NCBI RefSeq assembly: GCF_021412625.1
Contig: NZ_JAKCFI010000002.1
Location: 62,001-126,000 of the forward strand
DNA length: 64,000 nucleotides
Direction: 5' to 3'
DNA from: Myxococcus stipitatus
GTDB lineage: Bacteria; Myxococcota; Myxococcia; Myxococcales; Myxococcaceae
The position numbers and the translations under genes were made by a program. Position 1 is the first letter of the stretch. Every line of letters starts with the position of its first letter. Shown one piece after another: positions 1 to 7,543 of the stretch. The notes below the pieces were generated by a model that was not told where the DNA came from, searched no databases, and was given only the letters and a program-made list of their open reading frames with translations.

Positions 1-1523
1 TGCGCCTGGCGCATCTCGTCCAGGGCCTCCTCGATGCTCTCCGGCACCGCGAGCTGGTTGGCGGCGGAGGTCATCCGCTCCGAGGCCGTCGACGAGTAGT
101 CCGCGCACGTCAGCCGGAACAGCTCGCTCTTGGCGAAGCTGTCGTCCGTGGAGGTGATGAAGTCGCACGACGACCAGACGTCGTGGACCAGGACCACGGG
201 CGGACGCACGATGGCGAGCCCGACCTGGGTCGTGAACCCCGTGCCTGAATTGGGGACGTATTCGGCCTTGAGCTTCAAGGGCCGGGTGGTGGCGGCGGCG
301 AAGCCTCCGCTGTCGAAGTCCGCGGGGCTGATGTACAGGGCGAACGCGTAGTGGACGCCGCCGAAGGGCACGGTGTTCACGTCGACGGAGGCGGCGCGGG
401 CGAGGCTCCCGACGGCGCTCACGGTGCCGTCCGCGGGGCTCGCGCCGTCGATGGAGAACCTCACGCGGCCAGCGGTGGCGACCTTGACGCGCAGGAGCAC
501 CTGCGTCACGCCATCCGCGGCGATACCCTGGATGTGCGGCACGGCTTCCGTCGCGTTCACCAGCTGCGAGGTGTCCGTCACCACGGTCCCCAGGTAGTTG
601 TGGATGAGCGTGGGGTTGGGGTCCACCACCTCCATGTTGGCGAAGGTGATGTTGTCGATGACCACCGCGGAGTCCAGCACGCCGTCGCCCAGGTCCCGCA
701 GGTCGAACTCCAGCGTGACGCTGCCGCCGGGAATGACCTCGAAGTTGGCGGTCCTGAAGTCAGTCACCCCCGCGTCCGGGAAGCGCATGATGTCCGGCGG
801 ATAGGTGATGGGGAAGAAGTCGACGCCGGACGGGTCGTCCGCGAACAGCGTGTCGTAGTAGGTGCCGCGGGCGCGGGTGGTGGACACGTCGAAGAAGGTG
901 GAGCTGTTCACGGACGCGGTGGCCACCAGGCGCCGGCCGCTCACGTCCTCGACGTGGGCGTTGAACGTGTCGTTGTACTGGGTCCCGATGTATTCGGGCG
1001 ATTCGGCGCTCAGGAACCGGTAGTCGAAGGACATGCGGTTGTTGCCGAGCGGCACCTTGACGGTGACCCGGAAGGTGACCACGTCACCGTCCGCGCCCGT
1101 GGGCGGGAAGTCCGTGCCGGGCTCGGGCAGGTGGCTGGCGTCGTTGATGTTGCCCGTGCTCAGGACGACCAGCGAGTCGCCCTTGCGAGGCGTGATGTCG
1201 TCGCCGTACTTGTTCAGCACCATGGCCGCCTGGGGATTGAGGGCCACGAGCGACGAGCTCGCCACCATTCCCGCCGGCAGGTCGAGCGCGTTGGAGACCT
1301 CCATCGCGCTGGCGAGCGTGGAGACCGCGGCCACGGGCCTGGCCAGGCTCAGGGTCGCGGCGCGGCGGCGCTCGGCCACCGCCTCGTCGCTCAGGCGTCG
1401 CTGGGCCCCTTGCGCCGTGGGCTGCTGGGTGGACCGCGGCGAAGGCGGGGGGGGAGCATCTCCACCGCACGCCGCCACCAGCGCGACGACGAACGGGAGC
1501 AGCAAGGACTTGCGCGTCTGCAT
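1..1523 (-). CDS. Choice-of-anchor-L / lipase-like surface lipoprotein, 3' end outside window
   Basis: The first 507 residues are visible; the C-terminus lies off the left edge. The protein starts with a lipoprotein signal (lipobox VAAC, Cys19). Residues about 75-290 match the choice-of-anchor L pattern found in secreted myxobacterial proteins: VVLSTGNI, then a beta-rich block with FDYRFLSAESPEYIGTQYND and a closing DSAVVIDNITF. After a beta-sandwich-like stretch, a segment beginning PPVVLVHDVWSS resembles the first strand and oxyanion loop of alpha/beta-hydrolase lipases, followed by ADYSSTASER and a helix. The catalytic Ser would lie outside the window, so lipase activity is inference. Start ATG at 1523 is chosen for the signal peptide. 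It lies 162 bp downstream of a Hint-domain lipoprotein on the same strand and probably acts on the cell surface. Confidence 0.8.
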   Translation of the reverse strand, partial: MQTRKSLLLPFVVALVAACGGDAPPPPSPRSTQQPTAQGAQRRLSDEAVAERRRAATLSLARPVAAVSTLASAMEVSNALDLPAGMVASSSLVALNPQAAMVLNKYGDDITPRKGDSLVVLSTGNINDASHLPEPGTDFPPTGADGDVVTFRVTVKVPLGNNRMSFDYRFLSAESPEYIGTQYNDTFNAHVEDVSGRRLVATASVNSSTFFDVSTTRARGTYYDTLFADDPSGVDFFPITYPPDIMRFPDAGVTDFRTANFEVIPGGSVTLEFDLRDLGDGVLDSAVVIDNITFANMEVVDPNPTLIHNYLGTVVTDTSQLVNATEAVPHIQGIAADGVTQVLLRVKVATAGRVRFSIDGASPADGTVSAVGSLARAASVDVNTVPFGGVHYAFALYISPADFDSGGFAAATTRPLKLKAEYVPNSGTGFTTQVGLAIVRPPVVLVHDVWSSCDFITSTDDSFAKSELFRLTCADYSSTASERMTSAANQLAVPESIEEALDEMRQA

Positions 1524-1585
1524 CAGGTTCACTCCGGTGCGTTGGGCTCGAGGGTCAGGCGGACCGCGGGATGACGAAGGCGAAG

Positions 1586-1619
1586 ACGGCCACTCCGTGG
1601 GCGCCCACGGAGTGGCCGT
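1586..1619 (-). terminator. Perfect hairpin downstream of the Hint lipoprotein gene
   Basis: Two perfect 16-bp inverted arms (1586-1601 and 1604-1619) are separated by 2 bases, so the real loop is a few bases longer. Read on the minus strand the stem is followed by a moderately T-rich TCTTCGCCTTCG rather than a clean T run. It sits between the end of the Hint lipoprotein gene (1686) and the start of the next minus-strand gene (1523). That fits a transcription terminator or an mRNA-stabilising hairpin. Confidence 0.5.
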
Positions 1620-1685
1620 TCGAGGCATGGGGACGGACCCCGCCTTCACGCGCGGGGCCGTCGACGTGGACTGCCAGGGCGCGGG

Positions 1686-3551
1686 CTACCGGCGCTGGAG
1701 CGACAGCTGGTAGTCGCGGTGCCACCGGCTCGGCAGGCGCGCGAGCATGTCGCCCGTCCTGGGCTGCTGGGCGATGGACTCGTACTTCTTCTGGATCTGC
1801 CCGTCACCCACGAGGAAGCCGTTGGCGTACACCGCCGTCTGGTCCTCGCCGAGCGCGGACTGCTCCGCCTTGGTGCCGACCTTGACGTTGTAGACCTTGC
1901 CGGTGAACGCCTCGCGGCGGACCTCGACGAGCTTGCTGGGGCCCGTCTTCGTCATGACCAGGTCGCCCTTCTTCAGCTCGCGTGCCTGGACCATGCCGCG
2001 CGCGGCGACCTGGATGGGGTGCATCTCCGTCATCAGCAGCGAGCGCCCCGACTCGCTGCGGATGCGCACCATGGGCGTGGTCTCGGTGCCCACCGCCGTG
2101 TCCATCACCGTCAGCGACGGCGCGAACGGGTTGGTGACGTGGTCGCCGGCCTTCAGCGTCTCGATGGCGGCCGGCTTGCCCTCGGCCAGCTCGATTTCGG
2201 TGCCCGCCGCCAGGCAGCTGTTGGTGACGGTGATCTTCTTGAAGACGTAGTCCGGACGCAGGGCCGCCGGGTCGTTGCTCAGGGTGATGGAGGAGCGGTA
2301 CGTGGTGCCCGCGGAGATGAGCGGCAGGGTGATGAACGCGGTCAGCTTCACCTCGTCCTGCACCTGGCGGCAGCCGTCGTCGAAGAAGGCGGCGTTGCCG
2401 CCGGTCAGGTCCCAGGAGAAGGTCTTCTTGTCCGGGCTCAGCGTGACGCGGTTCCAGAACTGACCCATCTTGGCGACGAGCGTGGTGCCGTCGGTGACGT
2501 CGCAGCCGCCGCCCGCGTTGGTGAGGATGAGCTTGAGGTGACCCGCCTCCGGGACGGCGATGCCCATGCCCAGGTTCGTCTTGAACCGGTCGATCTCCGT
2601 GGAGTCGAAGACGTGGCTGCTGGTGATGGAGATGGAGCCCTTCAGCGGCAGCGTGACGGACTGCGGGTTGCCGGTCAGGTCGTAGTCGCAGTCCTGGGTC
2701 CAGGTGCGGTTGAGGCACACGGAGATGACGTTGTCGTTGAAGGCCACGTCGAGCGGCGCCAGCACGGTGGGCGCCGTCAGGCGGGGCGCCTCGTTGACGG
2801 CCGGGCCGCCGTTGAGGCCCACCTCCGTGTAGATGTAGGAGTCCTGGACGCCCTCGGCCGCGGACTCCTCGACCTTGTACGACGAGATGCGGTAGCGCCG
2901 CTGGCTGGTGAGCGCCAGGTTGCCCTGGGTGTTGATGGTGAGCTTGCGCCCGCCGTCGAACTCCTCGCTCCAGGCCAGGTCCCCCAGCGCCGCGCCGCTC
3001 GCGTCGGTGTAGCTGACGTCGACGTAGGTGTAGATGGAGCCGCCCGGGAAGGTGGTGGCGGCGGTGCCCGTGCCGTCATTGGCCGTGGGCGTCGTCTCGC
3101 CCACGCTGGCCTCCTCGATGAGGTGCATCTCCTGGATTTCGGCGGTGCCCTCCTGGCTGGTGGCCGCCTTGGGCAGCAGGCCTGGCTGGTAGCCCTTGGC
3201 GATGTGGTCCAGGCGCCGCTGCTCCAGCGCCTTGAACAGGTAGGGCGAGTTGTCCGGCGTCTTGCCGGCCAGCTTCAGGCGCGACAGCGCGAAGCGGTAC
3301 TGGGGCGCGTCCGCCAGGTTCAGCCGGATGCGCACGTCCGGCCTGGCGATGGAGTGCAGGTACTTCTGGTCGGAGAGGTAGGTGGACCACTCCGCCCGGG
3401 TGAGGCGGCCGGGCTCGCCCACGCCCTGCTGGTTGCGGCCCACGAACTCCGGCATGGACTCCTGGGGATTGGACGAGCAGCCCGTCAGCGGGCCGAAGCA
3501 GGCGCCGGCGATGGCCGCGCCCATCACGACGAAACGACGCATTGGCAGCAT
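1686..3551 (-). CDS. Lipoprotein with C-terminal Hint (hedgehog/intein-like) domain
   Basis: 621 residues. The signal ends in a good lipobox (LTGC, Cys25). Residues about 30-440 are an unrecognised, mostly beta-rich exported region. At Cys446 a Hint module begins: CLAAGTEIELAEGKPAAIE, then KAGDHV, the block-B-like T-x-x-H motif MTEMHPI and the closing YANGFLVGD. Hint domains catalyse N-S acyl shifts and self-cleavage at the leading Cys. Here the last motif has GD where inteins have HN, so cleavage without splicing is the likelier activity. The start is fixed by an AGGAGG site (3559-3564) 7 bp upstream. The gene lies 41 bp downstream of the subtilisin gene, probably in the same operon, which suggests a joint role in surface or extracellular processing. 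The function of the N-terminal part is unknown. Confidence 0.82.
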   Translation of the reverse strand: MLPMRRFVVMGAAIAGACFGPLTGCSSNPQESMPEFVGRNQQGVGEPGRLTRAEWSTYLSDQKYLHSIARPDVRIRLNLADAPQYRFALSRLKLAGKTPDNSPYLFKALEQRRLDHIAKGYQPGLLPKAATSQEGTAEIQEMHLIEEASVGETTPTANDGTGTAATTFPGGSIYTYVDVSYTDASGAALGDLAWSEEFDGGRKLTINTQGNLALTSQRRYRISSYKVEESAAEGVQDSYIYTEVGLNGGPAVNEAPRLTAPTVLAPLDVAFNDNVISVCLNRTWTQDCDYDLTGNPQSVTLPLKGSISITSSHVFDSTEIDRFKTNLGMGIAVPEAGHLKLILTNAGGGCDVTDGTTLVAKMGQFWNRVTLSPDKKTFSWDLTGGNAAFFDDGCRQVQDEVKLTAFITLPLISAGTTYRSSITLSNDPAALRPDYVFKKITVTNSCLAAGTEIELAEGKPAAIETLKAGDHVTNPFAPSLTVMDTAVGTETTPMVRIRSESGRSLLMTEMHPIQVAARGMVQARELKKGDLVMTKTGPSKLVEVRREAFTGKVYNVKVGTKAEQSALGEDQTAVYANGFLVGDGQIQKKYESIAQQPRTGDMLARLPSRWHRDYQLSLQRR

Positions 3552-3592
3552 GGTGCATCCTCCTTGTTTCGATGGAAGGTCCTGGGGGGCGC

Positions 3593-4984
3593 TCACTGGC
3601 AGACGGTGGTGTAGTCGGGGCAGCAGTCGCCGTAGCGCGCGCAGGTCTCGTCGCAGAAGCAGCCGTAGCTCTGGCCGCCGCAGAAGCCCTTGCAGCTGGC
3701 GACCTCGTTGGTGCAGTGGTAGTTGCCCTGGTTCAGGTCGGTGAAGAGGAAGACGTCCGGGGAGCCGCGCTCGTCGGTGACGCAGTCGAGGCTGGCGGAC
3801 CCCTCGACGTTGAGCTCCACCTGGGCGGGCCGGGCGGTGCGGTGGTCTCCCAGGTAGTTGGCGGCGGCGCCCGCCACGTGGGGGCTGGCCATGGACGTGC
3901 CGTCGATGGAGCGGGTGGCGGTGGTGCTGCCCACCCAGGCGCCCAGGATGGAGACGCCGGGCGCGAACAGGTCCACGCAGGCGCCGAAGTTGGAGAAGGT
4001 GGCCCGGCGGTCGTTGTCGTCCGTGGCGGCCACGGTGATGGCGGACGGCGTGCTCGCCGGCGAACGGGTGCACGCGTCGGTGGACTCGTTGCCCGCGGCC
4101 ACCACGAACGTCACGCCCGCGGCGACGGCGTTGGCCACCGCCGTGTTGACGGCGTCCGAGCGGCCTCCGCCCAGGCTCATGTTGGCCACGCAGGGGCCGT
4201 CCTGGGTGGGGCAGTTGGCGCGGACGAAGTCCACGCCCGCGATGACGCCGGCCCACGACCCGAACCCGTTACAGTCCAGCACGCGGACCGGGTGGATGCG
4301 CGCCTGCCTGGCGATGCCGTACTGCGTGCCCGCCGCCGTGCTGCTCACGTGCGTGCCGTGCCCGTGGCAGTCCTCCACGCCCCGGCCGTCGTTGATGGAC
4401 GTGAAGCCGTTGCCGACGCGGCCGGTGAACTCCGTGTGCCGCGAGTTGATGCCGGTGTCCACGATGTAGAGGTGGACGCCCGCGCCCGAGCGGCCGTGGT
4501 CGTTGTAGAAGCCGTCGCGGCCCAGGCGCTGGTCGACCCGGTCGATGCCGTCCGCGGGGCTGGGATAGGTGGTGTTCACCTCCGCGACGGCGTTCTCCTC
4601 GACGTAGGCGACGGCCGGGTTGGTCAGCAGCGCGCCCAGCTGCGTGGCGTCCAGCTTGGCGGAGAAGCCCGGGATGACGCCGTACTGGTGGAGGATGGAG
4701 TTGTCGCCGCCGGCGTTGTTGACCTGGGCCACGGCGTCGTCGATCTCCGTCGTGCCGACCTCCGCGCCGAAGACCACGATGTACTCACCGGGCACGGCCA
4801 GGTCGGCGGCCGCGGCCTTGTGCAGCGGCGCCACGCGGCTCATCAGCCGCTCGGGCGGCGTGTCCTCCGCCGGGGATGCCGGCTCGCTGCATCCCGTGAA
4901 GGCCAGCGAGAGCATTGCGACCAGGGGCAGGATGGGACCGCGCGTGGCTCGACGGTGGCCGTCACGTGTCTGCTGTGTCTGCAT
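3593..4984 (-). CDS. Subtilisin/proteinase K-like serine protease with C-terminal somatomedin-B-like domain
   Basis: 463 residues. Signal peptide ending FTGC (Cys32, possible lipid attachment although Phe at -3 is atypical). Residues about 66-136 look like an inhibitor I9 propeptide. The S8 catalytic domain follows with Asp176 (YIVDTGI), His209 (GHGTHV), oxyanion Asn299 (AAGNE) and Ser364 (GTSMASPH). The final 33 residues hold eight cysteines (431, 435, 442, 444, 448, 454, 455, 462) in the somatomedin-B order, including CFCDETC and GDCCPDY. That domain is familiar from animal extracellular proteins such as vitronectin. An AGGAGG site sets the start at 4984; the reading frame continues upstream but lacks a better site. 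It is probably secreted or surface-bound and cotranscribed with the Hint lipoprotein downstream. A role in predation or nutrient release is inference. Confidence 0.93.
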   Translation of the reverse strand: MQTQQTRDGHRRATRGPILPLVAMLSLAFTGCSEPASPAEDTPPERLMSRVAPLHKAAAADLAVPGEYIVVFGAEVGTTEIDDAVAQVNNAGGDNSILHQYGVIPGFSAKLDATQLGALLTNPAVAYVEENAVAEVNTTYPSPADGIDRVDQRLGRDGFYNDHGRSGAGVHLYIVDTGINSRHTEFTGRVGNGFTSINDGRGVEDCHGHGTHVSSTAAGTQYGIARQARIHPVRVLDCNGFGSWAGVIAGVDFVRANCPTQDGPCVANMSLGGGRSDAVNTAVANAVAAGVTFVVAAGNESTDACTRSPASTPSAITVAATDDNDRRATFSNFGACVDLFAPGVSILGAWVGSTTATRSIDGTSMASPHVAGAAANYLGDHRTARPAQVELNVEGSASLDCVTDERGSPDVFLFTDLNQGNYHCTNEVASCKGFCGGQSYGCFCDETCARYGDCCPDYTTVCQ

Positions 4985-5324
4985 GGAGCCTCCTGTGCTG
5001 CGGATGAAGAGTGCCCGCCACACCGGCGGGCACTGCTGGGGTGAACGGGTGGCGTCACGGCGACCCGCGCTGGGGCCGTGGGGAACGCGCGAAGACGGCG
5101 GTGGCGCAGCGGTGGGGGACTTTCCGCTCCGGCGAGGTCAGACCGTGTGGAGACCGGCGCACACGGCGCGGTGCATGACAGGGATTCGCCACCCCTGTCC
5201 CAGGATGAGTGTTCGCGACCTGAAGACGCCCCGGGAGTCCGGTCTATGCAAAGAATCTATAGTTTGCATTCCTGACAGATTCTTGCCCTGTCGTTGTGGC
5301 GCGCGGGCGTGTGGCGCGACGGGG
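4985..5324. other. Intergenic region between protease operon and sigma-factor gene
   Basis: 340 bases without a supportable gene. It must hold the promoter of the minus-strand protease/Hint operon and the end of the sigma-factor transcript. Most of it is GC-rich; the only striking stretch is the AT-rich double dyad at 5246-5283. No RNA gene was recognised. Confidence 0.6.
5246..5283. promoter_or_regulatory. AT-rich overlapping inverted repeats, candidate operator/promoter
   Basis: Two interlocked dyads: ATGCAAA (5246-5252) with TTTGCAT (5263-5269), and AGAATCT (5252-5258) with AGATTCT (5277-5283). On the minus strand the block contains TATAGAT, a plausible -10 element, upstream of the protease operon. 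The local AT content is far above the surroundings. It may be a regulator-binding site for the protease operon or part of the sigma-factor 3' end; the sequence alone cannot decide. Confidence 0.4.
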
Positions 5325-6212
5325 TCAGCTCTCGGTGAGGATGCGGCTGATGCTGAGGTTGAGCTGGCTCTCCACGGCGCGCAGGACGCTGGTGAACTCC
5401 TGGGAGGAGAGGTCCAGGCGCTCCTTGAGGATGCGCCGCGTCTCGTCATGGACCTCCTGCTGCGCGTGGTGCAGCCAGCGCGAGGCCGTGGATTGATTGA
5501 CATTGAAGAGCGCGGCGATCTTCGACGTGGAGAGGCGATCCACGAAGTGAAGCCGCAGCAGGTAGCGGTGCTTGCTGGGCAGTGTGGCGAAGGCGTCCTC
5601 CATGGCCTGGCGGAACTCGCCCTGGTAGCGCCGCTGGATGGCCTCGGACTCGGGGTCTTCCCCGGGAGCGGGGAGCAGGTCGAGGATGGCGTCGCTCACG
5701 CTGCCCTCGTCGCGCGTGGCGCGCAGCTGGCTGAGCGCGGTGCGCACCGCCACCACGCGCACCCAGTTGCCCAGCGGGCCGCGGCCCGAGTACTCCGTGA
5801 TTCGGGGCGGCTCGTCGGTGCGCACGAGCAGCCGCTCGCGCACCCGCTGCCGGATGTCGTCGACGACGGCCTCCGCCAACTTCATGTGCGAAAGCGTCGC
5901 GGGGATGCCCGCCATGTGGTGCCGCTCGAAGGCGGCGAGCGCCGTGGGGAGGCCCTCCGCGCACGCGCAGGCCAGATAGAGGTCCCCCGGCAGCAGCGGC
6001 GCGAGCGCGCGCGGGAGGTCCTCTCCCGGCGACCATGGGGGCGAGCGCTCCGCGAGATATTCAATGAAAGACTTCGAGGACAATGGAACGTCTGGCCAGC
6101 TCGCCGCGCCCTCTTCCCAGAGACGTCGCAGCAGCTCCTCCAGGCGCGCGAGCTCCCGAGGCTCTTCGACCCGCCATCCCGTGCGTGCCAGGAATGTCCG
6201 TGCGAATGCCAC
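5325..6212 (-). CDS. Sigma-70 family RNA polymerase sigma factor of Myxococcales type
   Basis: About 295 residues. A long N-terminal part is followed by a helical region with LGNWVRVVAVRTAL (region 2-like) and a C-terminal region 4 helix-turn-helix, LPSKHRYLLRLHFVDRLS then IAALFNVNQSTASRWLHHA. This architecture matches the sigma factors restricted to Myxococcales rather than ordinary ECF factors. The GTG at 6212 is chosen because GGAGGGG lies just upstream; the frame stays open to 6305. The gene diverges from a kinase carrying a zinc-type anti-sigma motif, and the 137-bp intergenic region probably drives both. It should direct RNA polymerase to a dedicated regulon, possibly gated by the kinase. 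The target promoters are unknown. Confidence 0.85.
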   Translation of the reverse strand: MAFARTFLARTGWRVEEPRELARLEELLRRLWEEGAASWPDVPLSSKSFIEYLAERSPPWSPGEDLPRALAPLLPGDLYLACACAEGLPTALAAFERHHMAGIPATLSHMKLAEAVVDDIRQRVRERLLVRTDEPPRITEYSGRGPLGNWVRVVAVRTALSQLRATRDEGSVSDAILDLLPAPGEDPESEAIQRRYQGEFRQAMEDAFATLPSKHRYLLRLHFVDRLSTSKIAALFNVNQSTASRWLHHAQQEVHDETRRILKERLDLSSQEFTSVLRAVESQLNLSISRILTES

Positions 6213-6349
6213 AGCCCCTCCGTCAGATGGTCCGGCACTAATAAAGCCCAGCGGTCCAATTCTTCGGTCGGGGTGGGCGGGCGAGGAAGGAGGACGCGGG
6301 CCCACAGACCCGGGGGGCTCTCATCTCGCCGCGTGTTTTGTGAGAGGCT

Positions 6350-7525
6350 GTGTCCGGGGATCTTCCGAGGGGGGGCAAGCGATTGCCAACGGGATGCCTG
6401 TGCGATGAGGACGTGACGGCGCTGCTCGAGGGGCGGTTGGCGATGGCCGCCAATTCGCTCGCGCATCGCCACGCCGCCGAGTGCTCCGCGTGTCGCGCGC
6501 TGCTGGTCGCGCTCGCCAGGGGGGACGGCGCCTCGTCGGAGGACCTCGCTCCACGCTCGTCGCCGGACCGCGGTCTGTCTCCCTCATGGAGGACCTCGCG
6601 GGCCCGCGCCACGTGGACACCGCCACGACAGGTGGATGAGTTTCACCTGGTGCGGCTGCTGGGGCGAGGGGGGATGGGGGCCGTCTATCTGGCGCAGGAC
6701 ACTGCGACGGGCCGGCGGGTGGCGCTGAAGGTGTGCGTGGCGCGGCAGCCGGACGCGGGGACGCTGGCGAGCTTCGCCATCGAGGCGCGCGCCATCTCCC
6801 GCATCGAACACCCGAACGTGGTGGCCATGTACCGGGTGGGGGAGGTGGGGGGCCGGCCGTACCTGGTCTACGAATACGTGGAGGGCCAGTGCCTGGTCGA
6901 GCTGCGTCCGCCCCTGCCGTGGCGGCGGGTGCTGGACATCGCCGTGGGGCTGGCCCGGGGGCTGAGGGCCGCGCACCAGCGCGGGGTGCTCCACCGCGAC
7001 ATAAAGCCGGGCAACGCCATCCTCGCGCCGGACGGGACGGCGAAGCTGCTCGACTTCGGCCTGGCCACGTTCGTGGGCGCCGAGCGGCTCACCGCCACGT
7101 CGCGGGCGAGCGTGGTGGGGACGCCGCGCTACATGGCGCCGGAGGTGCGCGCGGGGGGCCTCGCGACGCCCCGCAGCGACCTCTACGCGCTGGGGCTGTT
7201 GTTGTTCGAGCTGTGCACGGGGCAGGTGCCCTCCACGCGCTCCGGCGCGGCGCGGGCGGGGCCACGCCCGGGGAGCGGGCGGGGCATGGGGGCCCTGATT
7301 TCGGAGGAGGTGCCCGGCATCGACCCGGGCTTCGCGGCGGCCATCGGCTGCTGCCTCGCGGAGGCTCCGGAGGAGCGCTTCGCGCAGGCGGACGCGCTGT
7401 GCGCGGTGTTGGAGCAGGTGGCGCGTTCGGGCTTCCACGCCTCCACGGCGGACTGGCTCTCTCCCGCGATGCCGCGCGGGGGCGCGGGCCAGCGCTCGGA
7501 GGGACAGGCGGGCCCGGGGCCGTGA
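6350..7525 (+). CDS. Ser/Thr protein kinase with N-terminal zinc anti-sigma-like motif
   Basis: 391 residues. The first 55 residues hold C18 and the H41-x3-C45-x2-C48 pattern typical of zf-HC2 anti-sigma domains. A Hanks-type kinase domain follows from about residue 98: glycine loop GRGGMGAVYLA, VALKV lysine, catalytic HRD at 215-217 with KPGN, DFG and APE. All key residues are present, so it should be active. No membrane segment or C-terminal sensor is visible, so it is probably cytosolic. Start GTG at 6350 is uncertain: a TTG at 6383 has a better purine-rich site (GAGGGGGGG) and would keep the zinc motif. Divergent pairing with the sigma-factor gene suggests the zinc domain binds that sigma factor and phosphorylation controls release; this is inference. 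Confidence 0.88.
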   Translation: MSGDLPRGGKRLPTGCLCDEDVTALLEGRLAMAANSLAHRHAAECSACRALLVALARGDGASSEDLAPRSSPDRGLSPSWRTSRARATWTPPRQVDEFHLVRLLGRGGMGAVYLAQDTATGRRVALKVCVARQPDAGTLASFAIEARAISRIEHPNVVAMYRVGEVGGRPYLVYEYVEGQCLVELRPPLPWRRVLDIAVGLARGLRAAHQRGVLHRDIKPGNAILAPDGTAKLLDFGLATFVGAERLTATSRASVVGTPRYMAPEVRAGGLATPRSDLYALGLLLFELCTGQVPSTRSGAARAGPRPGSGRGMGALISEEVPGIDPGFAAAIGCCLAEAPEERFAQADALCAVLEQVARSGFHASTADWLSPAMPRGGAGQRSEGQAGPGP

Positions 7526-7543
7526 GCGCCCCGGGCGCGGAGG

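Noticed and set aside
1686-2216. Hint region as a true intein
   Set aside because: There is no C-terminal extein, the closing HN is missing, and the host part is not an essential nucleic-acid enzyme; a Hint domain is the better call.
4985-5324. Transfer RNA or small RNA gene in the intergenic space
   Set aside because: No cloverleaf arms or T-loop signature were found; only the AT-rich dyads stand out.
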